From: Zhengitettix transpicula
Lineage: Eukaryota > Arthropoda > Insecta > Orthoptera > Tetrigidae
Direction: 5' to 3'
Assembly (NCBI GenBank): GCA_037074705.1
Contig: CM073593.1
Coordinates: 19,247,001 to 19,311,000, forward strand
Length of the DNA stretch: 64,000 nt
Positions 1 through 12,050 of this stretch are shown here, piece by piece; the stretch's first letter is position 1, and each line of letters opens with the position of its first letter. Both the position numbers and the translations under genes were made by a program. The notes under the pieces are model-generated. The model had not been told where the DNA came from. It did not search any database and saw only the letters and a list, made by a program, of their open reading frames with translations.

Positions 1-797
1 ACGTTGAGAGAAAAGAAATCTGGGAAGATAATAAATGAAGGAACGAAAGATTAAGTCTGTGATCGATGATTGAGAATGTTGGACGGAAAATCCATTTATA
101 TCTGAGGAATCTGAAAAACTAACGTGGTTTACCTGAGAAAGTTCTTCCAAACAGTCATATTGTCGGTTAATTTAAGTATAATATTTCAATTCCTAATAAT
201 TTGGGAACAGATATTCCTATGCGATTTAGGGTTAGAGTGACTTAATAAAAATTGGACTATTTGTGTAACTATTTTATCTGAACTTTTCAAGTTAGATTTC
301 AGTTAGTTGACTGATAACCTCTTGGTATAATTTTTTTTCCCTCTACTGCCCAAACGTTTTTATATTACTCATTAAAGATATATCACTCGTTTTTCTTTGA
401 TCTTAAACTCTCTCCTAATCCAGTATCATTTTCTCGTTTCTCACTCGAAAAGCCTCACCTCTTTAACCTCGTTGTCATTACTTCACCACGGCCAATCATA
501 AGTTATTAACGTCTGCTTCCTGATTATGAGAAACTTCCGGTCCTTCAACGCCTTGGAAGCGATGCTGTTGCTACGTATATAGAAGACGATGTCTTGTTTT
601 AATTTGGTTTTCTGCAGATGAAATTCTTTTGTTTTGCCTCTCCGTCGCTATTTTTTGGAAGGAGATGAATGAACTGTCGGTCGCAGAAATTTATACTCTC
701 ATAAATTAATGTACATATATTTAATTTTTTTTATCCTATGACAACAATACATTACTAGGTTGAATTCTAAGTAAAGATTTGTCTAATTCTGTTTATA
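1..797. other. AT-rich stretch, no gene seen
   Basis: No coding region, repeat match or RNA could be supported here. Poly-T and A-rich runs dominate and the longest frames are short. Confidence 0.5.
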
Positions 798-1241
798 CTA
801 GCTGGGACTCCGGCGTTGCCCGGGTTGCCATAATTAAACTCAGCGACATCCATAACACCGGATTCGAATCGAATGTCAGTTGTTTTCGCGTTATTTTTGT
901 GTAACGCCCCTCCACAACCACCCTTAAGGGTGCTCCCGTCTCATGCCGAAACGGGTTGAAATTATACACCAAAATCATGGTGAGAAACCCTATGAATCTC
1001 TTTGACTCCAGAAAAGCATTTAACCGACGGAACTATGGGCCGTTTCAGGATGTTTGAAATTGTACACTTCCCTCCAACGCCGCTCCTGGGGGTAGTAGTA
1101 CACCCAAAAAGTTTGATTCCGGTTCTAAAGGACACGCATACTAAATTAGGTCAAATTTGCGCTTGTGAATATTTCTATGCGGAACATGCACACACATACA
1201 CAAACAAACGTAATCTATTTTATTCATTAAAATGTAATAGA
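798..1241 (-). mobile_element. Non-autonomous Helitron-type repeat (copy 1)
   Basis: Read on the minus strand, the segment ends in a GC-rich hairpin (CCCGGGCAACGCCGG) followed by CTAG and then a T. That is the Helitron 3' pattern: hairpin, then CTRR, then insertion before T. The other end, near 1241, reads TTCTATTAC, so the expected A/TC junction is slightly eroded. The body shares blocks with the copies at 7505, 11347, 27683, 47793 and 61280: the cataattaaactcagcgac block, a CGCGTTATTTTTGTGTAACGCC block, a GGTTGAAATTATAC block, and an ACACACATACAC-rich end. No protein is encoded, so it would depend on a helper element. Assignment to Helitron rests on termini and family comparison, not on a Rep/helicase. 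Confidence 0.6.
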
Positions 1242-2342
1242 AGCTAAATATTGTATATATGTTTATCAATAATATATAATTAACAATGTTAAACACGATT
1301 TAGGTTTTCTGAAGGGTAATTTGTAGCAATATGAGATGCAACACAGCAAATTAATAATTTCCATTTTAATTACATTTGTCAGACACCTAATGTTTACGCT
1401 ATGAATAAATTCCATGGAGGCCCGAAATTGTGGTTTTAATAATGTTCGGTATCATAATCACGCCACTACATCAGCATCAATACGAGAAAACCTGATGAAG
1501 CGCATCGCATAATGTAATCTTGTTGTTATTGGTGTGATCGCGTTATTGAATGTATCTGATAATTCTAATATATGTGAACGCTGAATTGCGTACGAGGACG
1601 TGAGCATACGGACGGTTTCATTCTCTAATACTAAATTTTCAATACGTCCAAAGCGAAGTTGTGCCAGGATTTGAATTTCTTGAAAATGAATATTATGTGT
1701 AAGAAATTTAGTTGATACTGAAATATATTTCAGTCTATCCAGTGATAAAAATATACTATTGTACGTAAAGTTTTATCGTTTAGAGCCGCTGTGGTGGAAA
1801 CGGGTGTATGAAAAGTTAGGGTCGGAACATTGTGGTATCTTGTGATTTGAAAATAAACTTTAAATAACTCTCTGTTATTCCTTACTTCCTGAAGACTAGT
1901 ATTTGAATTATAAACTTGATTACATTATCGGCGCCTATCTGTCGTACCCGCATGAAATGAACAGCACCTATCCAGTTCCTGCTCTCCACATATATACTGC
2001 AGATATTACAAATATGTCATAAATTAATAAATTGTTTCTTTAATTATTAGCGGCGGAACTTTGAGGCCATTGTCATTGTTTGGCGAGAATGCAGAGACGA
2101 TAATGGTTGCTACGGTGTAGTGTCGAAAAGGCATATATAGACACTCAGAACTTTAGCGTAAACAGTTACGCAGATAGACAGTCACTCAAATTGTCAGAGA
2201 GTATAATGTGAACAGTAAAACACTTACACAGTCAGCGAGTGGTATGTAGTCAGCAAACAGTCAGATATTCAGAGAGCAGAGTGTGTTTGGGAGCCTGCGG
2301 AGAAATCTCATATTCAATGGCCACACGGTAAGGCGTCGTAAA
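1242..2342. other. No gene; TATA-like and CAG-rich segment inside
   Basis: No coding region is seen. Around 2131-2160 there is GGCATATATAGACACTCAG, a TATA-like string, and 2160-2290 is unusually rich in CAG/CAGT and GAGAG words. This could be part of an LTR or a retroelement leader next to the LTR-like block that starts at 2343. That is inference only. Confidence 0.3.
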
Positions 2343-3297
2343 TGTAATGATCAATTATGAACAATTAATTAAAATGAAATTAATACAATAAAAAATTATC
2401 TAATGAAAGACCATGAATAAAAACATTTATTGAAACTGACCAAACAATTGATTTATTATTATTCAAAATAATTCAATATTATAAAAATAATTACTCTCCG
2501 ACCTTTTTATTTTATTTCATACAATCAACTTAATTTTCTCTTGATCTCAGGGTCTTTTCTGGCCTTTAAATAAAGAATAAATAATTCCCTTTTTAAACAA
2601 TCAATTTACAACTTAATGCTACCAAATATTTAATTAAAAAAATCGAAATCTGACGAAATTTTACCTTTAATATAACGTTTACAATTTACTTTAAATGGTT
2701 TATAACTCACTGTTTTGTTCAGGTACCAGGGCAATTGGAAACTTTCAGCAGCACATTCTCACTTTAAACAAAATTATGAACAGACCATTTTTACACTGAA
2801 TTTACACTTTGTAACTGTTGGACTTTCCTGATTGGCGGCATCTTGCAGAATTCCTCCTCGTAGTTTCTCAAGATAATTTGGCGTAACACTCAGAAAACTT
2901 TCTGAGTCACTATCTGCATTAACGCTGTCCAACTTTACTTTTTAATAATGGTCTCGTTGATTTAAATCACGAACACTTGCTGTCGTTTCTTCCTGCTTTT
3001 TAATATCTTAAATCCTCTAGACTATTTCTAAACACGACCACATGCGGTCACTCCTGATTTCTGAGTGCCTTTTAACTTTACTTTCTAAATATCTTAATTT
3101 TCTCGACTAACACGTCCACTCTCCGTCGTTTTTGACCGCCGACTGTCCACTTCACTAACTCTATGCGCCATGTCTAAACAATACCTTGCCTGTTCTATAT
3201 TCTCGTCCATTATTGTGTCTTTGTGTATGTTTGCCAGTAACAATTCCAGTTCAACAGTTTATAATTATTAACGCTTAATTGCCCTTTAATTATTACA
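2343..3297 (-). mobile_element. LTR-like repeat, copy 1 (family L)
   Basis: A 955-bp block bounded by TGTAAT and ATTACA, the inverted TG...CA ends typical of LTRs. It shares ordered blocks with 29565-30587 and 60240-61228: a CTCAGGGTC...TGG block, GAAATCTGAC, a CGTTTACAAT block and GGTACCAG. On the minus strand an AATAAA-type signal lies near the TGTAAT-side end, which suggests transcription on the minus strand. No gag/pol or second LTR is visible nearby, so it is probably a solo LTR. Flanks do not show an obvious target duplication. The superfamily (Gypsy or BEL/Pao) cannot be decided. Confidence 0.45.
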
Positions 3298-4727
3298 ATA
3301 TATATATGGAGAGAAAGTGATAGACTGATTGTGAGAATCCGAGCACTACACTTCCGGTCTTGTAACTTAGTAATAGTTGAAAAATTTGGTTTTCCTGAAA
3401 TGCAGATGACAAGCGCCTGTAGCCTTCTCTCCCTGCAGTTAGTTCCTATCCCTGACAGCTGTCCCGAAATGTCAGAGCCAGTCTCTTTTCTTGCTTCGAA
3501 TGTGGCACAGTCGCATCTGGGTCGGACTTGGCTCTCAATGAAGGCGGTGGAGCTTTTCATCCCCTGCAGCCTTAAGTTTATTTCCATTGGGAGAAGGGTA
3601 AACTTTCATCCGCAAGGATAATATTTTGTTTACCCTCCTTCAATATAAAATTCTTGGATATTTTAGACATTATTTGTTTGCGGAATAATATATTTGATGG
3701 TGCAAAACGTCTGAAGTACCAGCGGTCTTCGCATTTTACTCATGACTTTAAATATAAAAAAACAAAATATATAATAATAACACATATTTTTACTGTTATT
3801 TTAGATAAAATAATGATATTAAGGTTATATAGAAATATTTAGATTTAATCATGCGTTCAAGTATTGATGTAATGCTGTTACGTTACGTATATGTGATAGT
3901 AATCTACTCAATTTTACTAATGGTGGTTTTAAATCATCGCTTACGGGTTACACGGCTGCTAAGCATAGATTACAAGTTATCCAGCATCGGGAGAGACACT
4001 AGTTTCGCCATGTTGTTTTAAAAATACCTGGAAGTTATTAGAAAAGATCTAATCAACATTAAGATTTTAAAATTGTACTGACAGATTATTAACATTAAAT
4101 CTTAAACGAGTGCACAAAACGCAGAACCAATCACGATAACTAGTTCTTAACTAGTGTGTTTTATTTTTTTAAATGAACTATTAGATTGTATCAAATTCTT
4201 CTTTCGGCGACCTATTCATTGTTTTTTCACCATTAATTTATGGGTAGTTTCTCAGTCATTGACAGAAATAATTTATATTTCCAGTGACCATATATGTTTT
4301 ATAAGTACACAATAAAATCGAAAAGACTATTTCAGTAATAAATTAACCAACTCTTACTTGATAGAATCTATAACATATATGAATAGTTTAAAATGTTTAT
4401 GGAATCTCAAATAACGACGAGACAATTTTTTTGAAAGAAATTACTAAGAGATAAATAACACAGAGATTTATGTAGACACAATTGGCGAATCCCGGTGGTA
4501 ACACACATTTTATAATACAATATAACTTAAATACCAAATGACTAAAATTATACTCAATATTAAAAAATGAACTTTTCACCCATACTAAGGAAACATTGTA
4601 AGGTAGTAAACAATCATGGTTCTAAATGACTTAAGATTTTTCGGAAAAGTCATTAATAGGCTTACAGGTAAATTATTCCAGTCTCTTACGGTCCTATTTA
4701 GAAGAGTATTTGCTTACGACAGTTCAT
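3298..4727. other. No recognised gene; GC-richer patch at 3331-3620
   Basis: The patch at 3331-3620 has higher GC than its surroundings and is open on both strands (96 codons on plus, about 95 codons of clean sequence on minus). Neither translation resembles a family I know, and double-strand openness argues against real coding. The rest, 3620-4727, is AT-rich with nothing supportable. Confidence 0.3.
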
Positions 4728-5500
4728 TGGCATGGGGTCTAGTACAAAATCCCTGCACACATTAGCCCGATTCACGTTTTCCCCTTCAAGTATATCCCAA
4801 TAGAATTTTCCCCGACAGGACAAAATCCCGATTGCCAATTATCCGACAGTACATTATCCCGATTCACGTTTTCCGACATGTTATTTACCCGAAAGGTTAG
4901 CATTTACGAAATAAATCATAATACTAATATTGTAAAACTAATGTTAGTTATTTTATTATACATGGTAATTATTTTAAATTTTGTTATTCATTAATGCATG
5001 GAACAATTTCAACCAAACTCAGCAAACGTATTCCTAATGATTCTGGAACCCACCCCGTGCATTTAAAATATCTTTATCACCACTATGGGGAAGGAGTGTA
5101 GTATTTTAAAAATACAAAATATGTAATAACTGCTTATATTGCCACTGGATAAATATGTAGATTGGTTTTAAAAATCGCTGAGTTTAGTTCTGGCATATTA
5201 GCAGGATTAAGATAAAGATTAACCCCTAGGGGTGGGTGTGGAAGTGAGTGTTTTTAATAATTATAATAATTTGATATCATATTGCTGTCGAATATAGTGT
5301 TTAAGAAGCCGGTGAGTCCGCAATCGGGATTTTCTCCTGTCGAGAAAACGTCAATCGGGATCATGTCCTGTCAGAGAAATGGCAATCGGGAAAATGACTT
5401 GTCGGGAAAAATTCTATCGCGATACGGTTGTCGGGTAAACGTGCATCGGGCAAGTGATTGTCGGGCAAAAGGCCGGATCCCGATGGCATCTCTGTTTAAT
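4728..5500. mobile_element. Foldback-like element with long inverted arms made of 31-bp subrepeats
   Basis: The left arm (4728-4898) is the reverse complement of the right arm (5317-5500). Both arms are built from subrepeats. In the right arm the word CAATCGGG recurs exactly 31 bp apart, each unit also carrying CTGTCGGG-like and GAAAA words. The 420-bp centre is non-coding. Long inverted repeats made of short direct subrepeats are the hallmark of foldback (FB/Galileo-like) elements. Outside the arms, TTTAGAAG-type words occur on both sides (near 4700 and 5503), possibly an imperfect target duplication. No transposase is present, so the parent family is unknown. Confidence 0.6.
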
Positions 5501-5936
5501 TTAGAAGGAGTGTTCGTCATTATATTAAGTTATTAAAGAAAGACTGACAAAATAATATTATAGAGTGTACTGTTCCAACCTCCCACTTCTCCCAATTCTC
5601 TGATCAGGAAAAAAACTACAGTAGCATATCCGTAGCAAATTTTTGCAGGTATAATTTGTCGTTCTGGTATCACAACGTGTAGTAAGTACACCAGCGACTT
5701 CGGTTGTATACTTCAAACTGCAAATTCTGCAACATCTGATGTATGTATCGATATAGGTGTAATTTCCTTTCCGCAACTCAGAATTCTCTAAGTAAGTAAA
5801 AAGTATTTTTTAGCGTCAATTAACGAAACGAATATTCATACACATTAATTTTTCTCTTGTTAAATTGAAGTTAATAACAAGAAAAAATCAGACGTAAATT
5901 TTTCATTTTGTAATTACTAATAGATAGATATTTTTT
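5501..5936. other. No gene seen
   Basis: AT-rich with one 72-codon minus frame (5558-5776) that shows no recognisable motif. Confidence 0.4.
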
Positions 5937-6135
5937 GAACTAAGGTTCCCACAAGCCGAGACACAGACCTTGGGCATACGGTAATAGTCGGCCAGCTGCC
6001 TCCTAAACTTTTCGCCGAGATTACAGAGATGCTGTTACGTTAAGGTTCACTTTTTTGGGGGGGTAACAGGCAACATGAGGGTAATCCACATAGTGGCAAC
6101 TCCCCTTTAATAGCATAGGAAGGGATTCAATACAT
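5937..6135. repeat. Two family P fragments in opposite orientation
   Basis: 5937-6020 matches the middle of family P in sense orientation (AAGGTTCCCACAAGCCGAG, then the block ending CTGCCTCCTAAAC). 6059-6135 matches the 3' end of family P in antisense orientation (GGGTAACAGGC, AGGGTAATCCACATAGTGG, preceded by T/G runs that correspond to its poly(A)). The two pieces therefore face each other around a short unrelated spacer, an internally inverted and deleted copy. Confidence 0.7.
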
Positions 6136-6595
6136 CTTTTTTGTTATTCCCAGGAATTTCTCATCTCTGATCTTTGTTATAAAATATATATATATTTCTC
6201 TTATAAACGAGAAGGTGATAGACATTACATTTTTCTAAACGTTGCTTCAGACTAGTTTTCTCGTTGGCGCTTCTTCTCTGTATTATTTTCGTTAGGGATG
6301 AAACTTTATATGACGGTACTTCCTTTGCGGCTTATACTTGCACGAATAATGAAAATATATTTCTAAATACTTTATTATTAACATTTTTCTTAACAATCTA
6401 TCCAGCAGTGCCTGAAAGTGTATTACCTTTCAAGAAAAATATTCTGTAATTTATTAAACTAGACCCCGACTTTATTAATATTTTCATTATCACTTAATTA
6501 ATATTTTTAGAGAAAATTCAAATGTTGTTGTCAATGCAAAATATACATATAAGGTTTCCCCTAGTTTCAATATAGGCCATCTACCGAAACGGTTT
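6136..6595. other. No gene seen
   Basis: Contains an ATATATATATATAT tract near 6183-6196 and a 61-codon plus frame without known motifs. Confidence 0.4.
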
Positions 6596-7082
6596 TTTTA
6601 GGTAACAGACTACATTAGGGTAATCCACAAGGTGGCAACTCCCCTTTCATAGCATAGGAAGGGATTTGAAAGGGGGGATGTGGAAGGGTAGAGGAAAGTA
6701 TCCAAGGGTTACTAGGGTCCCCGGGCTATCTTTTAAGGATCCTACACGGAATTCGCCTAAATAAATGCAGGGAAAACCCTAGGAAAACCTGCATCGGGTA
6801 GGTCGTGCACTGGGTACTTGTCCCACGCCCTTCCGATAGCGGGAGAAGAGTTTGCTGTGGGGACGCAGCATTCCCTTCTCCGTGCCTCGATCAGTTTAGG
6901 AGGCAGCTGGCCGACAATTCCAATGGGAATAGCGGACAACTTTTACCGTATGCCAAAGGTGTGTGACCCCAGAACATACACCTCTCAGAACAGGCCGAGG
7001 TGCCTCGGCTTGTGGGAACCTTAGTTCAAAAACGGAGAGGAAAAGGCATCATCAAAGGTAGCCCCTTCGTATCTCTCCTACA
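6596..7082 (-). repeat. Family P retroposon copy
   Basis: A long copy in antisense orientation: the poly(A) of the element appears as TTTTTTTA just before GGTAACAGAC at 6600. It lacks the twin palindromes of the 5' end, stopping near ATCTCTCCTAC at about 7080. A 60-codon sense frame (minus 6757-6939, beginning MSAIPIGIVGQLPP) and a 68-codon frame on the other strand (6818-7024, containing GEEFAVGTQHS) are both kept in other copies. Confidence 0.75.
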
Positions 7083-7504
7083 ACCTTTGTTGTGTTACTG
7101 AAATAAGTTTATGTAAAACCTATTAAAATATTTGGCATTAATTTTAATCAGTATACACACATTTTTTTAAAAAAAAAACAATCAGGTGTATAAGTTGGAT
7201 ATAATATTAACAAATTACTTGTAAAGTTCACTCATTGCACAATAAATTACAGTACTTCATATTAAGTGAAGGTGCATATAAAATTACTTGTCAACGAATT
7301 TATATATACGTTATTTTCGTATGTTTAATGTAATATCTTTAAAAATAATTCCAATTCAAATTTTTAATTCAGAGCTCTCTGTAAAAATTATTTACTCCGC
7401 AATATGGTAATTCTTGACTCAAAAATTGTTATGAAATGCTCAACATAATTTTGTAAATACGATTGTCTAACCATGGAGGATTCACCATGACGCTTAGAAC
7501 TGTA
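7083..7504. other. No gene seen
   Basis: AT-rich with A and T homopolymer runs near 7165-7180. Nothing supportable. Confidence 0.4.
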
Positions 7505-7920
7505 TTTTATATAATACTATCTGGATCTTCGGCGTTGCCCGGGTTGTCATAATTAAAGTCTGCGACATCCATAACCCCGGATTTGACTCCCGTCTTGGGT
7601 GTTTTCGCGTTGTTTTCTTTACGCCCCTTCATCCCCACCCATTATGTACTCCCCTCGTATACCTAAAAAGGGTTTAAATTATACGCATAAAACATCTGGA
7701 GGAACATTATCAATTTCACTGACCCCGTAAAATATTTACTCCAAGCAAATATAGTCCATGTTAGCATGTTAGAGACTTCCATCCCCTCATCTGGGGGTGC
7801 TAGACGTCTCGTACCCCCACAGAGTTTTTTGTAAGGTTCGAAAGCAAGGCGTGTACGAAATTTTGTGATTCTTTCTCCATGGGATTTGATTTGTATGCGG
7901 AACATAGACTATGTTCATTA
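7505..7920 (-). mobile_element. Non-autonomous Helitron-type repeat (copy 2)
   Basis: It shows the same minus-strand 3' end architecture as 798-1241: GACAACCCGGGCAACGCCG followed by CCAGATAG then T, so the CTAG has become ATAG. It shares the CGACATCCATAACCCCGGAT, GTTTTCGCGTTGTTTTCTTT and TTTAAATTATACGC blocks and the CATGCGGAACAT-like region with its relatives. The far end is eroded and the boundary near 7920 is approximate. An 80-codon frame inside is not thought to be coding. Confidence 0.6.
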
Positions 7921-8589
7921 TATTTTTCTCGTAATTCCATACACCCATGTAGGTTAAATAATATGATTACCTACAAAACTTTTGTTATATAAAACTGGAT
8001 AGAATATATTTTGTACTGTTAACTTTAGGTTCTTCTTTAACTGTTCTTTCCACCTTAATTTGGTATCTAGTGGCGCACCAATATTTTATTAATACGACAT
8101 TGATTTGTAAGCTTCCATGACGTATTGTGATTTTAATAGGAGATCCTTATTAGGAAGTAACGACCTGTACTAGACGACGTGTCTTGGTCCTATACAACCG
8201 TTTTTATTACAGGAAGTAACCTGCAGCTTTCGCTATCTCCGTACCTTATCCCGGCCAAGACGCCCATACCACTAAAAGTAAAAGTGCTGGGGTGAAAAGC
8301 GCTGAAGGAAAGACAAGACAGAAAAGATAGCCTCTGAGTTCTTTCTAAATCGTACACTGGAGAAAACTCTGGGGGAGACGAACGCTTAAAGATATAAACA
8401 ACTTGAAAAACAATTTCAAATAAGTCAATCCAGTACATATTTTAAAAATAATTTTCAGTTGATAGAAATAGTTAATTCAGAAATGTTATTAGGTAATAAA
8501 TAAATGTATTTATAAAATTAAACTTGAGAGACTAAGAGACTATGACCGTAGTTAGTGATTTATAATTATTACTTGCTAGTAGAAATACA
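7921..8589. other. No recognised gene
   Basis: A GC-richer patch at 8200-8390 is open on minus for 82 codons but has no recognisable domain. The 13 bp TAGTAGAAATACA at 8577-8589 is the left target duplication of the adjacent SINE. Confidence 0.35.
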
Positions 8590-8811
8590 TTGCCCCGCAT
8601 CACAGAGGTCCCGGGTTCGAATTCCAGCATGCGCATGGCAGTTTGTGGTCGTCCTGGTCAAGAAAACTGGGGTTAAGGCTGTGGGAGAATCGACACTCTG
8701 ACCAGGTGTCACTCCTAAATCCAGAATGTGTCATGTAAGATGACAGTCTGGCAGTCGTCTCGGTAGGCCAAGGCCGTTCATGGGCTGTCGAGGCAAGGAG
8801 GTAGTTTTGGT
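8590..8811 (+). mobile_element. tRNA-derived SINE, flanked by a 13-bp target duplication
   Basis: The segment begins with a tRNA-like 3' half, CATCACAGAGGTCCCGGG then GGTTCGA at 8614-8620, which matches an RNA polymerase III B box. The A-box half is missing, so the copy is 5'-truncated relative to 20173. The body carries AAAACTGGGGTTAAG, CCAGAATGTGTCATGTAAG and GTCGAGGC blocks that recur at 51640-51765. Perfect 13-bp direct repeats TAGTAGAAATACA lie at 8577-8589 and 8812-8824, showing that the boundaries are real insertion points. SINEs are moved by LINE machinery; no partner LINE is identified here. Confidence 0.8.
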
Positions 8812-8824
8812 TAGTAGAAATACA

Positions 8825-9480
8825 CTATTAAATTCATTTAGTTGAAGTCAGTTATTTACTTCGTTTACATAACGTTTTAATATTGTTTTGAAGAATAAGA
8901 TAAAAATTCAATTTATTTTGTTATTGTTATTATTTTAAATAAGCAGATACACTTTTGTTTCCGTTCATAGATTTAATTTTTACTATTCACAGACACGTTT
9001 AATTAACTCAGAAGTATATATATTTGAGTAATACGCGCTGATATTAATAACACCTGCGCCTCGTCGTGTCTGGTTCCGTAAAGTCTTCCATCAGCAGGGA
9101 AGGCAATAAAGCAGAAAAGCATGAAGGGTGTCCATCCAGAAAGTTAGTCTCATATTTCGGTACCATCTTCGCAAACCGTTTGACACTTTTTTCTATATCC
9201 ATAATTTGCACGAAAAATATTAACTGAACTCAAAAACATCTCGCTGACATTCTAAAGTTATTTCGGACAAATTCGTCGTTTTTATAACAGCTCCGAATTT
9301 CGAAAAACAAGAAAATTTATGTACTTTAAATTTGTCCTTTAATTTTAATTATCGGAGATTCGTTAATTATGTACCACATTTATTTTTAATTTTGTGTTAG
9401 AAAATTTATTTAATGTGAAAAACACCAGCCTATCAGCCAGAAAAATTTATTATCAAATTTAAAATCATATTATTTACCAA
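8825..9480. other. No gene seen
   Basis: AT-rich, with a moderately GC-rich patch around 9055-9130 that has no recognised frame. Confidence 0.4.
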
Positions 9481-9525
9481 ACACAAAGTTTCGTTCCTAA
9501 TTAGGACCTCTTCAGGTGTACAATT
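9481..9525 (-). ncRNA. Hammerhead ribozyme-like motif 1
   Basis: Read on minus: CACC, CTGAAGA core, then a stem-loop whose arms are TCCT and AGGA around AATT, then GAAAC and TTTGTGT. The core words CUGANGA and GAAA and their order match the hammerhead consensus. Four stem I pairs form (ACAC with GUGU). The stem III word is CUUU rather than the usual CGUU seen in sister copies, so one core-adjacent base is altered. Small hammerheads with a minimal stem III are known from Penelope-like elements. Confidence 0.5.
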
Positions 9526-11346
9526 TCAATTAAATTCAGTTATCAAATTATATAATATGTACTTTATTCTGTTATTTTTAATCATTTTAATTTGATCTTT
9601 ATTTTATTAATGAGAGATTTGTAAGTCTTATGTACCAGGTATTTATTTATTATATTTTAATCCATAGGGATATTTCTTATATGTAGATCAGGTATATTTT
9701 ACTGAGTTGTTGCGATTACTATCTTCCCAAATTAAACTTCTTTCATGAAATTGAAAACGACGACTCTGTTTAACTTTTATTTCAAATAATATGATAACCA
9801 ATAAGCATAAAAAATCCACTAAGAAACGTTACGTCTGTTAAATATCTAGTTTTTGATAAAAAAATTTCACATTTATTAAACTATTAAAAGATTATTCCAA
9901 TTGTTATTGAAGATTATAAAACTCATATCTTACAATTGACAGAAAAAACTCATTTTCTCCCTGGGGAGAAATTCGGCATAAATGGCATATATTTACAAAT
10001 TTCTGTAGCTATTATTTACGTTAAAAAAACTTATCTGTTCCGCAGTGATCAATCCTGACGTCAAGTCTGTGAACTACTTTATCTGCTGATCCGTTTCCAA
10101 GTTAGCATCTCCGGAGTAATCTCGTAGTCCCGATTACACGTCTATGTTACCATCATATGTTTTTCCTTTAATCGTAAACTTCAATAAAAATTGTTCATTT
10201 TCCAGTAATCTCATAACGCTGTGTGAACTACCAGGAACCAGTATCAAGAACGTCGTCTTTTTAACCATCGCAAGTTTATTTTATGTTTTCTCAAGTCAGT
10301 CACGCCATCATCTAAATTTAACAATGCTGCCTCAGGTTAGCTCACCCTAACGGAGAGCTCAACAATTTTCGTTCTCTGACCGTCTAAAAGAAATAATTAT
10401 CCACTGTCACTGTTGTTATTTGAGTCTTGACCGTCTTACATAACAATTTTCTAACAAACATGGTTTTTACTGTGTAAATTGCATTTAATTGTCTTGACAA
10501 ATAAAGGAGAGTATAATATGAGGCATTACTTATTAAATCGCACTCGTATTTATTCACATAAGACTGTATTTACTGAACGGAATCTACTATTTTCGTTTTA
10601 TTTCTTCTACAACTGCAAATGTGATGCTTGAAAATCTAAATTATCAATAACGTAGTCTTTTATGTAAATGTAACTTACTCGTCCTTCACTCGTGTTGCAA
10701 CTTATGAACATTTTGCCGTCTAAATGTTCCAATAATATCTTTAAATCTATAGACGGTTGTTTAGCGGAGTAGGAGGATGAAACAAAGTTGCAACTTTGAA
10801 GTTTGATTTCCCGCGCCTGGTGGCTTCCAATACGACACGTTCCCGTGTTCTGCAGATTGCTTTCATTAGGAGAAAGCGCGAGTCCTGGTCACTACAACTC
10901 CTCGTATTGGCCGTTTCCTCTGCAGTCTCACAGTTGCTACAACATGCTGTAGCGGAATTACTACGGTTATAAAGCATTTTAATTTGAAAAAAAAATAAAA
11001 AGCTTAATAACGAGATAAATAAATGTGTCTCTAATGAAAAGTTAAATGAAACTGTATTGGAAAGTAAAACGTCAGGACTATATTAAAGATAAAAAAAAAT
11101 ATTTAAATCTCTTTAGTATGTTTCTTTTTCGCCTAAAAGAGACAGAAAAAGTTTCGTAGTCTACATATTCATTTAATTTTAACGTTGAGAAATGAAACAA
11201 GGATCTGGTTAAAAACAATGACGAATTAATCGCATTGGACTAAGACTGTAAAAGCATTGACTTGGTCTGTAACTAAATATTATTCAACATATTTCATCAT
11301 TTTATATACTTGGCCATGCAAGAATTTTTTTGGCATTTATTATTAA
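9526..11346. other. No recognised gene; GC patch at 10747-10977
   Basis: Mostly AT-rich DNA. The patch at 10747-10977 is open for 76 codons on minus (Cys-containing N-terminal half) and has a CpG-containing composition unlike its flanks, but I recognise no family. It could be a decayed exon or repeat. A 68-codon plus frame at 10144-10350 also shows no motif. Confidence 0.3.
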
Positions 11347-12050
11347 CTATCTGGGTGCCCGGGTATTTACTTCTATTAGTACCAAAAAGTATTTAATTCT
11401 ACATTAATCTATTAGTCGAGAAGTGATTTATCCTACTTATGCAGAAGGAATTAATCATATCATCACAACTGGTATTTTGAAACACTGTACCTTAAGCTCA
11501 AAATACTCCCAGTGCCCTAATGAGTAAAAAAATACTCCCTGCTCAATAAAAAAAGTAAAAACTAACCACAATTCAAAAATATTCCCAGTTTCTCTAATAA
11601 AGTAAAAATAGAAAGATTCTCCTGGTACCCTAAAAAATCAAAACGTTTTCGGCACCTTAAAAGTGTCAAATACACCCTGTACGTTAAGATAGTTCCTTAT
11701 GAAATTGTACCTTAGGAGAGTTAATTAAACTCCCTGTGTACCTTGAGAGTGTCAAAAATACTCTCCCTGCACCCCCACCCCTAAGGACGTTCCCCTCCCA
11801 TTCCGAAAAAAAAGTTATACACAAAATAACTTCTACCCCGAAAAATATTTATTCGACGCCAATGTCTTCCTTTTATGAATGTTTTAAAATTTCCACCCCC
11901 GCCCCCAGAGGTTGGTAATCGTTTAATACGTGTTTTTTCCAGTTTGAAAATAATATGTTTACAAAATTTGGCAGAAATTTCTCATCGCGTATATATTTGA
12001 ATGCGGAAGATTTACAAACAAACACAAAGACAATTTTATTTATTAGAAGA
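11347..12050 (-). mobile_element. Non-autonomous Helitron-type repeat (copy 3)
   Basis: On minus it starts A/TCTTCTAATAAATAAAA (T at 12050) and ends GGCACCCAGATAG then T at 11346, close to the TC...CTRR pattern. The interior has several phrases of the type 'ACCTTAAG...GTCAAAAATACTC', a loosely repeated module, followed by CCCCACCCCTAAGG and GAAAAAAAAGTTATACAC blocks shared with other copies. No Rep or helicase is encoded. Confidence 0.55.

Noticed and set aside
3210..3621. Two overlapping frames of 96 and 125 codons
   Set aside because: They are open on opposite strands over the same bases and neither resembles a protein family, so at most one could be real and neither can be supported.
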